From Mangrovibacterium lignilyticum (GTDB lineage Bacteria; Bacteroidota; Bacteroidia; Bacteroidales; Prolixibacteraceae), in the NCBI RefSeq assembly GCF_010882175.1, contig NZ_WKLH01000001.1, positions 1,510,021 to 1,574,020 of the forward strand: 64,000 nt of DNA. Direction: 5' to 3'. Below, piece after piece: positions 54,486 through 64,000 of this stretch (the stretch's first letter is position 1; each line of letters opens with the position of its first letter). Made by a program: the position numbers and the translations under genes. The notes under the pieces are model-generated. The model saw only the letters and a list, made by a program, of their open reading frames with translations. It was not told the DNA's origin and did not search any database.

Positions 54486-54516
54486 TCTTTTCAGCTCCCC
54501 AGGTAGGACTTGAACC
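54486..54516. repeat. Right attachment site (within tRNA-Asn)
   Basis: 31 bp identical to 3620-3650. It covers the 3' end of tRNA-Asn (T arm to discriminator) and trailing bases. The intact tRNA is restored here. Confidence 0.93.
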
Positions 54517-54568
54517 TACGACCTACGGATTAACAGTCCGCCGCTCTAACCAACTGAGCTACTAGGGA
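54495..54568 (-). tRNA. tRNA-Asn (anticodon GTT)
   Basis: 74 nt without encoded CCA. The acceptor stem TCCCTAG pairs with CTGGGGA (one G-U). The D arm contains AGCTCAGTTGGTTAGAGC, the anticodon loop is CTGTTAA with anticodon GTT (complement of 54532-54534), and the T loop is GGTTCAAGTCC. All consensus positions are present, so it should be functional despite the integration in its 3' end. Confidence 0.97.
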
Positions 54569-54754
54569 ATTTTCACCTGTTTTTGCAGGCGCTTTGTCTT
54601 TCAAAAGCGATGCAAAAATAAGAGCATTTTTGAAAACAAAAAACTTTTTTCAAAAAAAAATCATCTCAAAAACGAAGAAACTTCGGGCGCTACAGAGAGA
54701 CAGCCAAATAAAGCTCAGCTATCCCTCAGACTTCTAACAAATTATCACACCCCA

Positions 54755-55519
54755 CTAAAAATGGCGTGTTAATGCCGATCTCCACCACAAATAATATTTT
54801 CCTTCCAAATCAGTCATTGAAGGGAATGGATAGAATAAATAATGCTTTTGATCGCCGACATAAAAACCCGTTTTTATTGTCCGGTACGAAATATCTCCCT
54901 TCATATAGCGCAACACCGTTTTTGTTTGTCTTCCCGGTGACTCTTTCAATTTAATCAAACAGTCGCGTAAATGATCCGGGTTTGGATACGGTAAATTATG
55001 GATGGGAGCATAGGGGTTATTCACCAGCTCATTCAATAACAAATCGCAAATAAAAACCTTGGGAGCTGAAACAGGCTTGGAAATATCGGTTAGGAATTGG
55101 ATAAACTTAACAGGATCCAACTTACTGGCCACTCTGGTTGTATTGGGAACCAACTGCTGGTATAAATGAATCGGGTCTGTTTTGTTGGCAATGTAATCGT
55201 GCGCCTGAATTTCCAAAACACGACCATCGTCGGTCACCAGGTACAAACTTCGAAGTGCATTTAATGGTGTCTTTTCGAATACCCGGTAAATAGACAAGAA
55301 AACGGAGCGTTTGGGCTGACCGTCCTCATAAGGCTTCATCTTCAGATCCACGTAATCCTGATGCACCATGGCTTTATCCGGATCAATTTCAAAAAAGATA
55401 GCTTGTCCCCTTATTTGCTTTTTGGTTCCTACCGCCAGGTAATTCCCAAAATCTCCGGGCGCCAGATGAGAAACAATCAAGGATTCCGGAGTAGCAACTA
55501 AATAATAGTACTTTTTCAT
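54755..55519 (-). CDS. Hypothetical protein (chromosomal)
   Basis: 254 aa from ATG 55519 (MKKYYYLVATPESLIVSHLAPGDFG). The frame extends to 55615, but the added 32 residues (rich in F, C and L) look non-coding. No domain recognised. Segments include YLAVGTKKQIRGQAIFFEIDPDKA, YLVTDDGRVLEIQAHDYIA and LLLNELVNNPYAPIHNLPYPNPDHLRDCL. No signal peptide. It belongs to the right chromosomal flank. Confidence 0.65.
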   Translation of the reverse strand: MKKYYYLVATPESLIVSHLAPGDFGNYLAVGTKKQIRGQAIFFEIDPDKAMVHQDYVDLKMKPYEDGQPKRSVFLSIYRVFEKTPLNALRSLYLVTDDGRVLEIQAHDYIANKTDPIHLYQQLVPNTTRVASKLDPVKFIQFLTDISKPVSAPKVFICDLLLNELVNNPYAPIHNLPYPNPDHLRDCLIKLKESPGRQTKTVLRYMKGDISYRTIKTGFYVGDQKHYLFYPFPSMTDLEGKYYLWWRSALTRHF

Positions 55520-55780
55520 TGCTTCCTGATTTTTGGTTCTATAGAAAAATACGATTTTGAGGTGTAAAAAGTTAAAGAAGCAACCACTGAACTTAGGAGG
55601 AATTAGCAAACACATTGAAGGGGAAAAACCGTGCCAATGGCGGATATTAAGATCTGATTTACATTCATTTTTGGCAACAATAAATTCAGGTTAACGATTG
55701 AGTTGACTCGAGGATTCATTCTTTCGTATTCCAAATATAATTGACTACTTTCGCACATCAATTTTTTGACGAATTTCATT

Positions 55781-58207
55781 ATGTGGGTTTGGCTCTCAAG
55801 AATTATCCTTAGAAATAGAATTGCCGTTCTTATCACACTTGCCTTAATAACCATCTTCATGGCTTATCAGGCGACGAAAGTTGAAATGTCTTACGAACAT
55901 TCTCAGCTTCTTCCTAAAAAAGACAGCGCATATATCGACTATGAGCATTTTCGCGATCTGTTTGGTGAAGAAGGGAACCTTATCGTTGTTGGCGTAGAAG
56001 ATCCGGACTTCTTCAAACTAAGTCACTTTCGCAAGTGGCAGGAATTAAACAAGGATCTAAAAACAATTGATGGTGTTGAAAATATGATTTCAGCATCCAG
56101 TACCTTCAACCTTACAAAAGACACCAAGGAACGCAAATTCGTAACGTCCCCGATTTTCCCCGACGAAGTTGTTTCTCAGGATGAATTAGACAGCCTGGCC
56201 AACAGCTTTCATTCACTTCCGTTTTATAAAGGATTGCTTTACAACCCCAAAACGAGTGCCTATGTCTTGGGGATTACGGTGAACAAAGACAAGATGCACT
56301 CCAAACTGCGTGAGAAACTTGTTTTAGCCATCAAAGAACGTTGTGATCAGTTTTCAGAAGAGACCGGACTGCAAACCCACTACTCCGGCCTGCCCTACAT
56401 CCGGGTAATCATGTCGGTGCGGATTAAAAAGGAAATCTACCTTTTTAGTGCATTAGCCATGGGCCTGTGTATCCTAACGCTCTTCTTCTTTTTCCGCTCC
56501 TTTAAAGCTGTACTTTTCCCGGTAGTTATTGTGCTAACAGGGGTTATATGGGCTATGGGAACCATGGGGCTTTTGGGCTACAAAATCAACTTGCTGACTG
56601 GCATGATTCCTTCATTACTCATTGTAATTGGGATCCCCAACAGCATTTACATGCTCAACAAGTATCACTACGAATTCCGGTCGCATGGCAATAAAATAAA
56701 ATCGTTGCAGCGTGTCATTATGAAAATCGGGAATGCCACTTTCCTGACAAACCTGACAACTGCATCGGGCTTTGCAACCTTCATCGTGACCAACAGCGAG
56801 ATTCTTCGCGAATTTGGGTTGGTTGCCTCCTTGAATATCATTGGATTATTTCTGCTTTCTATTTTAATGATCCCAAGTATATTCAGTTTTCTGGATCCCC
56901 CAAAAGAACGACACATACAACACCTCGACAATAAGACCATTCGACGCATCATTGATAAGTTGGTAGAAGTAACATACCATCACATTAAGTGGGTTTACGC
57001 TTCGGCCTTTTTAGTTTTACTTGTCGGCCTTTACGGAATAACTCTAATCAAAAGTTCAGGCTACATGGTTGATGATATCCCGGAAAGCGATGTTATTTAC
57101 CAGGACTTAAAATTCTTTGAGAACCAGATTGATGGGGTAATGCCGCTGGAAATTATTATTGACACCAAGAAACCCAATGGTGCCATGAATCTGCAAACGT
57201 TCAAGCGAGTGGATAAACTGGAACAACGGTTAAGTGAATACCCGGAATTGTCATCCTCTCTTTCCTTGTTAAACATTCTTAAGTTTGCCAAGCAGTCTTT
57301 CTATAACGGGAAAGAAAAATATTACTCCATCCCGAGTAACCAGGAACGAAACTTCATCTTAGCTTATGCCAAAAACTCAACCGGAAGCGAGGCTCAAGGC
57401 ATTGGCGCTCTGCATTCGTTCATCGACAGTACACAGCAAATCACCCGTATCAGTATCCGGATGAAAGACGTTGGCACGAAACGAATGGAAGCTCTGTATG
57501 ACGATTTTAAGATGGAAGTCGATTCTATTTTCCCAGCCGACAGCTACAAGACAACAATAACAGGATCAAGTATCACCTTTTTTAGGGGAACCGAATACCT
57601 GGTAAAGAACTTATTTTCGAGTTTAGCATTGGCCATCTTCCTGATTTCTGCATTCATGGCCATTATGTTCTATTCCTGGCGAATGGTTATCATGTCGCTT
57701 TTGCCGAATATCCTGCCACTGATATTCACCGCAGCGATTATGGGCTTTACCGGCATTCCGATTAAAGCCTCCACAATCCTGGTATTCAGTATTGCATTTG
57801 GAATTTCGGTCGACAATACCATCCACTTCCTGGCAAAATACCGACAAGAATTATCTGTAACCGGATGGGACATCCAGAAATCAGTAAGGGTAGCCCTGGG
57901 TGAAACCGGTGTCAGCATGATGTACACTTTTGTCGTTTTATTCTTCGGCTTTGGTGTATACAGCATTTCGCAGTTCGGAGGAACAGCAGCCCTCGGCGTT
58001 CTGGTATCTCTAACATTGTTAGTGGCCATTACCTCGAATTTAATTCTGCTGCCAAGCTTGCTGATCGGCCTCGAACGACTAACAACAACCCGTTCGTTCA
58101 GAGAACCACTGCTGACCATTTATAATGAAGAAGAAGATATTGAACTGGATGATTTGAAGATTGAAGAACAATCCGGTTCTGAAGAAGACAACAAACAAGA
58201 AAAATAA
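55781..58207 (+). CDS. RND/MMPL-superfamily exporter
   Basis: 808 aa from ATG 55781 (a TTG at 55766 would add five residues). Two-fold RND topology: one TM near the N-terminus (NRIAVLITLALITIFMAY), a periplasmic loop, then a cluster of TMs (FSALAMGLCILTLFFFF, VVIVLTGVIWAMGTMGLL, LLIVIGIPNSIYML with the MMPL-type SIYML, ATFLTNLTTASGFATFIV). This is repeated in the second half (LVKNLFSSLALAIFLIS, FSIAFGISVDNTIHFLAKYR with the Asp-Asn motif, TGVSMMYTFVVLFFGF). It belongs to the 'predicted exporter of the RND superfamily' group; the substrate is probably a lipid or hydrophobic compound. The acidic tail is cytoplasmic. It is 24 bp upstream of the prenyl synthase gene. Confidence 0.88.
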   Translation: MWVWLSRIILRNRIAVLITLALITIFMAYQATKVEMSYEHSQLLPKKDSAYIDYEHFRDLFGEEGNLIVVGVEDPDFFKLSHFRKWQELNKDLKTIDGVENMISASSTFNLTKDTKERKFVTSPIFPDEVVSQDELDSLANSFHSLPFYKGLLYNPKTSAYVLGITVNKDKMHSKLREKLVLAIKERCDQFSEETGLQTHYSGLPYIRVIMSVRIKKEIYLFSALAMGLCILTLFFFFRSFKAVLFPVVIVLTGVIWAMGTMGLLGYKINLLTGMIPSLLIVIGIPNSIYMLNKYHYEFRSHGNKIKSLQRVIMKIGNATFLTNLTTASGFATFIVTNSEILREFGLVASLNIIGLFLLSILMIPSIFSFLDPPKERHIQHLDNKTIRRIIDKLVEVTYHHIKWVYASAFLVLLVGLYGITLIKSSGYMVDDIPESDVIYQDLKFFENQIDGVMPLEIIIDTKKPNGAMNLQTFKRVDKLEQRLSEYPELSSSLSLLNILKFAKQSFYNGKEKYYSIPSNQERNFILAYAKNSTGSEAQGIGALHSFIDSTQQITRISIRMKDVGTKRMEALYDDFKMEVDSIFPADSYKTTITGSSITFFRGTEYLVKNLFSSLALAIFLISAFMAIMFYSWRMVIMSLLPNILPLIFTAAIMGFTGIPIKASTILVFSIAFGISVDNTIHFLAKYRQELSVTGWDIQKSVRVALGETGVSMMYTFVVLFFGFGVYSISQFGGTAALGVLVSLTLLVAITSNLILLPSLLIGLERLTTTRSFREPLLTIYNEEEDIELDDLKIEEQSGSEEDNKQEK

Positions 58208-58231
58208 TCCCCAAGCGATAAAAGAACAAAA

Positions 58232-59215
58232 ATGGATCGGGTAAAAGCATTACAGTCACAACTAGTTAATCATCTTGCGAACGAAGCCAAATCCATTGGC
58301 GAAACAGCCCCATTCAACTTATACCAACCGATCGACTACACCCTGAATATGGGTGGCAAACGACTTCGTCCGGTTATGGTTTTGCTGGCCAATGAATTGT
58401 TTGGTGGCAAAGCTGAAGATGTCATGAATGCTGCATTGGCTATTGAGATCTTCCACAACTTCACCCTGCTGCACGACGACATTATGGATAAAGCCGACGT
58501 TCGCCGCAACAAGCCAGCCGTACACAAAAAATACAGCGAAAACATTGCCATTCTGTCCGGCGATGCCATGTCAATTATGGCATACCGGTACCTGGTAAAA
58601 AACAAAGCTGAAAAGCTGCCGGAGATCATCAGCCTGTTTACAGAAACAGCAATTGAAGTTTGCGAAGGCCAACAGTACGATATGGATTTTGAAAACCGTC
58701 TGGATGTTACTGCAGAGGAATACCTGGAAATGATTCGCCTCAAAACTGCGGTTCTGCTGGCCTGCAGTTTCAAGATCGGTGCTTTGGCTGCGAATGCCGA
58801 TGAGGCTGACGCTGAGAATATTTACCAATTCGGAATTAACCTGGGACTGGCTTTTCAGCTACAGGATGACCTGCTTGATGTTTACGCCGATCAGGATAAA
58901 TTTGGAAAACGAATTGGTGGCGACATTGTGGCCAACAAAAAAACATACCTGCTGATTAACGCTCTCAAACTAGCGGAGGGGGAAGAACAGCAGAAGCTGA
59001 TGCAATGGCTCCAAAAAGAGACCTTTGATGAGGCTGAAAAAATAGCTGCGGTGAAAGCCATTTATCAGACAACAGGGGTCAAAGAAATCTGCGAAAAATC
59101 AATTCAGGAATACTACGATAAAGCATTAAAATCACTGGAAGAAATTCAGGTTCCAAATGAACAAAAAACGGAACTTTTCATTTTGGCAAAAACCATCATG
59201 GAACGTGAACATTAG
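58232..59215 (+). CDS. Polyprenyl diphosphate synthase
   Basis: 327 aa. First Asp-rich motif LLHDDIMDKADVRR (about 81-94) and second FQLQDDLLDVYADQDKFGK (about 208-226), with GGKRLRPV (about 36-43) binding IPP. It chains isoprene units onto allylic diphosphates; the product length (farnesyl or longer) cannot be read securely, but the absence of two residues before the first motif and the size fit short- to medium-chain synthases. It is likely co-transcribed with the exporter upstream. Confidence 0.93.
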   Translation: MDRVKALQSQLVNHLANEAKSIGETAPFNLYQPIDYTLNMGGKRLRPVMVLLANELFGGKAEDVMNAALAIEIFHNFTLLHDDIMDKADVRRNKPAVHKKYSENIAILSGDAMSIMAYRYLVKNKAEKLPEIISLFTETAIEVCEGQQYDMDFENRLDVTAEEYLEMIRLKTAVLLACSFKIGALAANADEADAENIYQFGINLGLAFQLQDDLLDVYADQDKFGKRIGGDIVANKKTYLLINALKLAEGEEQQKLMQWLQKETFDEAEKIAAVKAIYQTTGVKEICEKSIQEYYDKALKSLEEIQVPNEQKTELFILAKTIMEREH

Positions 59216-59285
59216 CAAGCAGAAATCGTTTGGCTGAATGAGTTAAAACGCAAATTTAAAACCTAAAATAAACTTGTTCAATTAA

Positions 59286-60842
<1,557 letters not shown>

Positions 60843-60859
60843 TCGTCAAAATTGCATCT

Positions 60860-61105
60860 ATGTTTCTTGAAATAATTACTCCGGAAAAGAAAATATTCAG
60901 TGGCGAGGTTAAGCTGGTTAAAGCTCCCGGAACCAAAGGTAGCTTTGAAATATTACCAAAACACGCCCCGATTATTTCGACACTGGAAAAAGGACAAATA
61001 AAGGTTGTGGACACCAGCGAACAAACAATTTTTGTTGAAATCGCAGGTGGTGTTCTCGAATCGCAAAATGATAACATTATAGTGCTGGCTGAACCTGCAG
61101 CATAG
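60860..61105 (+). CDS. atpC: ATP synthase F1 subunit epsilon
   Basis: 81 aa: only the N-terminal beta-sandwich (FLEIITPEKKIFSGEVKLVKAPGTKGSFEILPKHAPIISTLEKGQIKV), without the C-terminal helical hairpin. This short form is usual in Bacteroidota, so it is not a truncation. The gene ends in a strong terminator. Confidence 0.95.
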   Translation: MFLEIITPEKKIFSGEVKLVKAPGTKGSFEILPKHAPIISTLEKGQIKVVDTSEQTIFVEIAGGVLESQNDNIIVLAEPAA

Positions 61106-61122
61106 CCTATTATATAATGCCT

Positions 61123-61156
61123 AAAAAACCTGAAGGAGTTTCCTTCAGGTTTTTTC
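61123..61156 (+). terminator. Rho-independent terminator after atpC
   Basis: A 15-bp near-perfect stem (AAAAAACCTGAAGGA / TCCTTCAGGTTTTTT), loop of 3-4 nt, followed by CTTTTT. It is nearly symmetric and may also serve the minus-strand aminotransferase gene ending at 61182. Confidence 0.88.
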
Positions 61157-61181
61157 TTTTTATACTATTATATATATACAA

Positions 61182-62351
61182 TCAATTTTTCAAAACATTG
61201 ACAATGCGAAGTAACGCTTCTTCCAGCATTGCACGTGTACAACCGAGATTGATCCGCATGTAACCACTGCCCTGTTTCCCGAACTGAGTACCTCTATTCA
61301 ATCCCACGCCGGCTTCCAGCATCGCTTTGCTCAGTTCCTCATCTGTCAGTCCGCATTTCGAGAAATCGACCCAAGCCAGGTAAGTTGCTTCCAATTTCAT
61401 CGGTTCTGCTTCAGGCAAATTCTCTCTCAGGTATTCAACCATGAAATTGAAATTACCTTCCAGGTATTGAACCAGCTGCTTACGCCACTCTTCGCCTTTT
61501 GTAAAAGCGGTTTCCAATGCAATATGTCCGAAAATATTTCCCATATGCAAATGAGGAACATTCAGCGTACGCTCGTAACGGGTAAATAGCTTTTTGTTGG
61601 GTATAATTAAAAAAGATGTCGTCAGTCCTGCAATGTTGAATGTTTTGCTGGGTGCCATGCACACCACACAATTTGCAGCAATCTCTTCTGAAAGTGAGGG
61701 AACAGGTGTATGTTTATACCCTTCAAAAACCAGGTCTGAATGAATCTCATCCGAAACGATCAGGATCTTGTGCTCCACACAGAACTCGCAAAGCGCTGTT
61801 AATTCTTCGCGTGTCCAAACCATTCCCCCCGGATTTTGCGGATTACAAAGCAACAACATTTTGGTTTTGTCCGTGATCTTGCTTTTCAAATCATCCAGGT
61901 CAAAAGTATATCGACCATTAACCATCTTCAATGGATTCTCCAGAACAACCCGTCCGTTTCCTTTAACAGAATCGAAAAACGGGAAATACACCGGCGTTTG
62001 CACAATAACTTCGTCACCTCTTTTGGTGAATGTCTCCATCACCAGGTTTAAACCCGCCACCACTCCCGGGCTGTACGAAATCCACTCCTTTTCAATATCC
62101 CAACCATGACGCTGTTTCATCCAGTCGACAATAGACTGAAAATAAGACTCAGGCCGGAACGTATACCCCAGCACTTCGTGATTTAAGCGTTCACGAAGAG
62201 CATCCAATATAAAATCGGGCGTTTTAAAATCCATATCAGCAACCCAAAGCGGCAAGATATCCTTTTTCCCAAATACGCGTTCACACGCATCATACTTCAA
62301 ACTGTTTGTGCCTTCCCGCAAAACAGGTTCATCAAAATCATACTTCTTCAT
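61182..62351 (-). CDS. PatB/MalY-type PLP aminotransferase / C-S lyase
   Basis: 389 aa, fold-type I. The N-terminus YDFDEPVLREGTNSLKYD...ILPLWVADMDFKTPDFILDAL is the MalY/PatB signature. CNPQNPGGMVWTREEL (about 170-185) and SDEIHSDLVF (about 199-208, PLP-binding Asp) follow, with the Schiff-base Lys in MAPSKTFNIAGL (about 231-242). The C-terminal Arg is in SGYMRINLGCTRAML. Likely cystathionine beta-lyase or a related cysteine C-S lyase. It is 18 bp upstream of its start from the ComB-like gene on the same strand. Confidence 0.92.
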   Translation of the reverse strand: MKKYDFDEPVLREGTNSLKYDACERVFGKKDILPLWVADMDFKTPDFILDALRERLNHEVLGYTFRPESYFQSIVDWMKQRHGWDIEKEWISYSPGVVAGLNLVMETFTKRGDEVIVQTPVYFPFFDSVKGNGRVVLENPLKMVNGRYTFDLDDLKSKITDKTKMLLLCNPQNPGGMVWTREELTALCEFCVEHKILIVSDEIHSDLVFEGYKHTPVPSLSEEIAANCVVCMAPSKTFNIAGLTTSFLIIPNKKLFTRYERTLNVPHLHMGNIFGHIALETAFTKGEEWRKQLVQYLEGNFNFMVEYLRENLPEAEPMKLEATYLAWVDFSKCGLTDEELSKAMLEAGVGLNRGTQFGKQGSGYMRINLGCTRAMLEEALLRIVNVLKN

Positions 62352-62369
62352 GAAAGTTCACTACTTATA

Positions 62370-63059
62370 TTATACTTCTATTTTTTTCAGGTAATTGCGC
62401 TCGCGTTCTTGTTCAACCTTCAGCACAAAATCAAACCGGTTTAACTGCAGGCAAAGATCGAAATCAGCGGTAGGAGACCAACTTTGCTTTTCCGCCTCAA
62501 AGAATCGCGCTCCTGCACCCAAACGTAATTGCGCCACCAGCTGTTCAAAATCAACAGGCTTTTCCTCCAACACAGCTTTAATATATTCAGCGAGGAAAGT
62601 ATCCTCATCGGTCGGATAGCTGCAGGCATAGCCCATACAAACCAACGATAGCTGCTCGGGTTGTTGTTTTCGTATATAATTAATAATAGCCCCTGCGTTT
62701 ACAAAACTTCCGGTAATCAACTCATCAGCCTGAAGCGCATTGGCTATTCCCTGCGTTCCGGAACTCGTTGTGTGCACCATTGTTTTAGCTGCTATGTCCA
62801 AACGCAATAATTGCGACGGCGAATTCCCACAGTCGAAGCCCTCCGGTTTCTGCTCGTTCCGTTCACCAACCAACAAAAAATCGGGATTTTGCTCCTTTAG
62901 TTGATAGGCATCCTCAATATTACCTACCGGGTAAATTCGCTGAACACCTCCCTCAAATGCATAGCAGGCTACCGAAAAAGCCCGAAATACGTCGATAATA
63001 ACGGTTAATCCCTTGGCGTTCCGGGCACCATCCAGTAACTGTAGAATTTCAATTTGCAT
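62370..63059 (-). CDS. comB: 2-phosphosulfolactate phosphatase family protein (ComB-like)
   Basis: 229 aa. Family segments: VIIDVFRAFSVACYAFEGGVQRIYPVGNIEDAY (about 20-52), LLVGERNEQKPEGFDCGNSPSQL (about 61-83, the GE and GFD...NSP motif), TTSSGTQGIANALQADELITGSFVNAGAIINYI (about 97-129), and CMGYACSYPTDEDTFLAEYI (about 141-160, the E/D-rich motif). In archaea ComB acts in coenzyme M synthesis; in bacteria the substrate is less certain. It lies just upstream of the aminotransferase and may be co-transcribed with it. Confidence 0.85.
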   Translation of the reverse strand: MQIEILQLLDGARNAKGLTVIIDVFRAFSVACYAFEGGVQRIYPVGNIEDAYQLKEQNPDFLLVGERNEQKPEGFDCGNSPSQLLRLDIAAKTMVHTTSSGTQGIANALQADELITGSFVNAGAIINYIRKQQPEQLSLVCMGYACSYPTDEDTFLAEYIKAVLEEKPVDFEQLVAQLRLGAGARFFEAEKQSWSPTADFDLCLQLNRFDFVLKVEQERERNYLKKIEV

Positions 63060-63569
63060 ATTCTGCCACTTTAAAATAGCGTATCGCTCCTGATATTATA
63101 ATGTGCGATCACACGAAATAAAGGATAAAACTAAACATTCATTCCCGGATTAGGCAGCAACGAGCTATTTTATTTCCTGAAGGAAGCCAATACGGCAGGT
63201 GAAACATGAACTGTTATGAATTATAAAGAATTTTCGAGGGAGATATCTAACATACTGCCACAAGTGTGGCAAAAACACAGGAAATTTGGAAGGCCTGTAA
63301 CGCAAACGACTGACAAAAATCATGGTTTTAAAAGTTTCAGACCTTTTTGTGTTAAATACATGTTAATAGATACGAAATAAGTTTTAATTATCAAATTTTA
63401 TTTTTGAGGTAATTTAAATACTAAACGAGCAGGACAAAGCCTCATTTACACCTCTTTTTCAGAACATTAAAGATTATGGACTCAGTAATATTTTAAACAT
63501 ACATGCTGAAGAGCATATTTTTTAACCTAGCCTTAACGTGTGTTTTGCAGCAGGTTTTCAAATGCTATC
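63060..63569. other. Intergenic region
   Basis: About 510 bp with no gene recognised. AT-rich in its second half. It includes the divergent promoters of the ComB-like gene and the secreted-protein gene. No terminator-like stem of note. Confidence 0.5.
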
Positions 63570-63577
63570 TATATTTG
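63570..63577 (+). promoter_or_regulatory. -7 promoter element (TATATTTG)
   Basis: Exact TAnnTTTG match 30 bp before the start codon of the secreted-protein gene. A TTTG at 63544-63547, 22 bp upstream, could be the -33 element. Confidence 0.6.
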
Positions 63578-63607
63578 TACTGTGATTAACAATTTAAAAT
63601 TAGAACA

Positions 63608-64000
63608 ATGAAAACAATGAGAACATTTATCGCAATTTTTGCCTTAGTAGCTTCGGCAAACATCGCAATGGCAAGTGGAAACCTTCGCGTTGACATTTTA
63701 CCATTAACATCAGATCGTGCAGTAGTAGCAGTTTCAAGCAAAGCAGAATCACAATACGAAATCAGTATTGAAAATGCTTATGGAGAAGTGATCTACTACA
63801 AAGAAACAGAAGGTAACGTAACTGACTATCGCAAGGTATTCGATTTTTCAAAATTATCAAAAGGTGACTACAAAGTCGTAGCAACAATCGACGGTGCAAC
63901 CAGCGAACGTACTTTCAGTGTAGGTACAAAAGAAATTGCAGTTGGCGATTTGAAATATGTAGCTGATCCTGTATTCTCTTTCGACAAAGACATCCTGCGT
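63608..64000 (+). CDS. Secreted DUF3244-like protein (3' end outside window)
   Basis: 131 residues are visible and the frame runs off the right edge. A clear signal peptide is present at residues 1-23 (MKTMRTFIAIFALVASANIAMASG; cleavage likely after AMA). The mature part (VSSKAESQYEISIENAYGEVIYYKE...GDYKVVATIDGATSERTFSVG) resembles the DUF3244 or Por-secretion-tail-like beta-sandwich of Bacteroidota surface proteins, with the motif LSKGDYKV. Preceded by a good TAnnTTTG promoter. Confidence 0.72.
   Translation, partial: MKTMRTFIAIFALVASANIAMASGNLRVDILPLTSDRAVVAVSSKAESQYEISIENAYGEVIYYKETEGNVTDYRKVFDFSKLSKGDYKVVATIDGATSERTFSVGTKEIAVGDLKYVADPVFSFDKDILR

Overview
The window is bacterial, most likely a marine or anaerobic member of the Bacteroidota (Bacteroidia, Marinilabiliales/Prolixibacteraceae-like). 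The support is a Bacteroidota-type -7 promoter element (TAnnTTTG) at several starts, weak Shine-Dalgarno use, an isolated atpD-atpC pair with a short epsilon subunit, a Bacteroidetes-type tyrosine integrase, WG-repeat, DUF6291 and DUF3024 proteins, and a DUF3244-like secreted protein. The species assignment is inference.

The window has three parts. (1) Left chromosome, 1 to about 3620: the end of a SnoaL-like protein and a CoA-disulfide/persulfide reductase carrying two rhodanese domains. (2) A genomic island of about 50.9 kb, about 3620-54516, integrated in the 3' end of a tRNA-Asn gene. A 31-bp copy of the tRNA 3' end lies at each boundary, and the integrase sits next to the intact tRNA. 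(3) Right chromosome, 54517-64000: a hypothetical gene, an RND/MMPL exporter, a polyprenyl diphosphate synthase, atpD-atpC, a PatB/MalY-type aminotransferase, a ComB-like phosphatase and a secreted protein cut by the window edge.

The island is a defence island. Its left half holds a type I BREX operon: xre, brxA, brxB, brxC, an AlbA/Schlafen-ATPase gene, a DUF3696-like AAA ATPase with a partner gene, pglX, a DEAQ superfamily I helicase-like gene, pglZ and brxL. The AlbA gene carries two tandem arrays of an 11-bp unit inside its coding sequence, and pglX carries an in-frame GC-rich palindromic insertion. After BREX come accessory genes: a Cys-triplet repeat protein, a WG-repeat protein, small unknown proteins, a HARE-HTH/GIY-YIG nuclease, and an IS110 element sitting between domains V and VI of a group II intron remnant. 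A lone PD-(D/E)XK nuclease gene follows on the other strand.

A second operon, 36948-44466, encodes a WYL regulator, a GmrSD-like DUF262-HNH protein, a second DUF262 protein, a DEDDh exonuclease, and a fusion of an AAA+ ATPase with an FtsH-like M41 protease. The start codon of the fusion lies inside a 15-bp perfect stem. This gene set is my best candidate for an undescribed defence system.

The right end of the island (44.6-54.2 kb) is a maintenance and mobility module: serine recombinase, DUF3024 and DUF6291 proteins, a radical SAM protein, a zinc-ribbon/winged-helix protein, two excisionase-like HTH proteins and the integrase. A palindrome (ATGTAATATTACAT) occurs at three promoters, two in this module and one near the left end of the island, always exactly 50 nt from a (T/A)TTTG box. 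This suggests one regulator controls both ends of the island. I saw no conjugation or mobilization genes.
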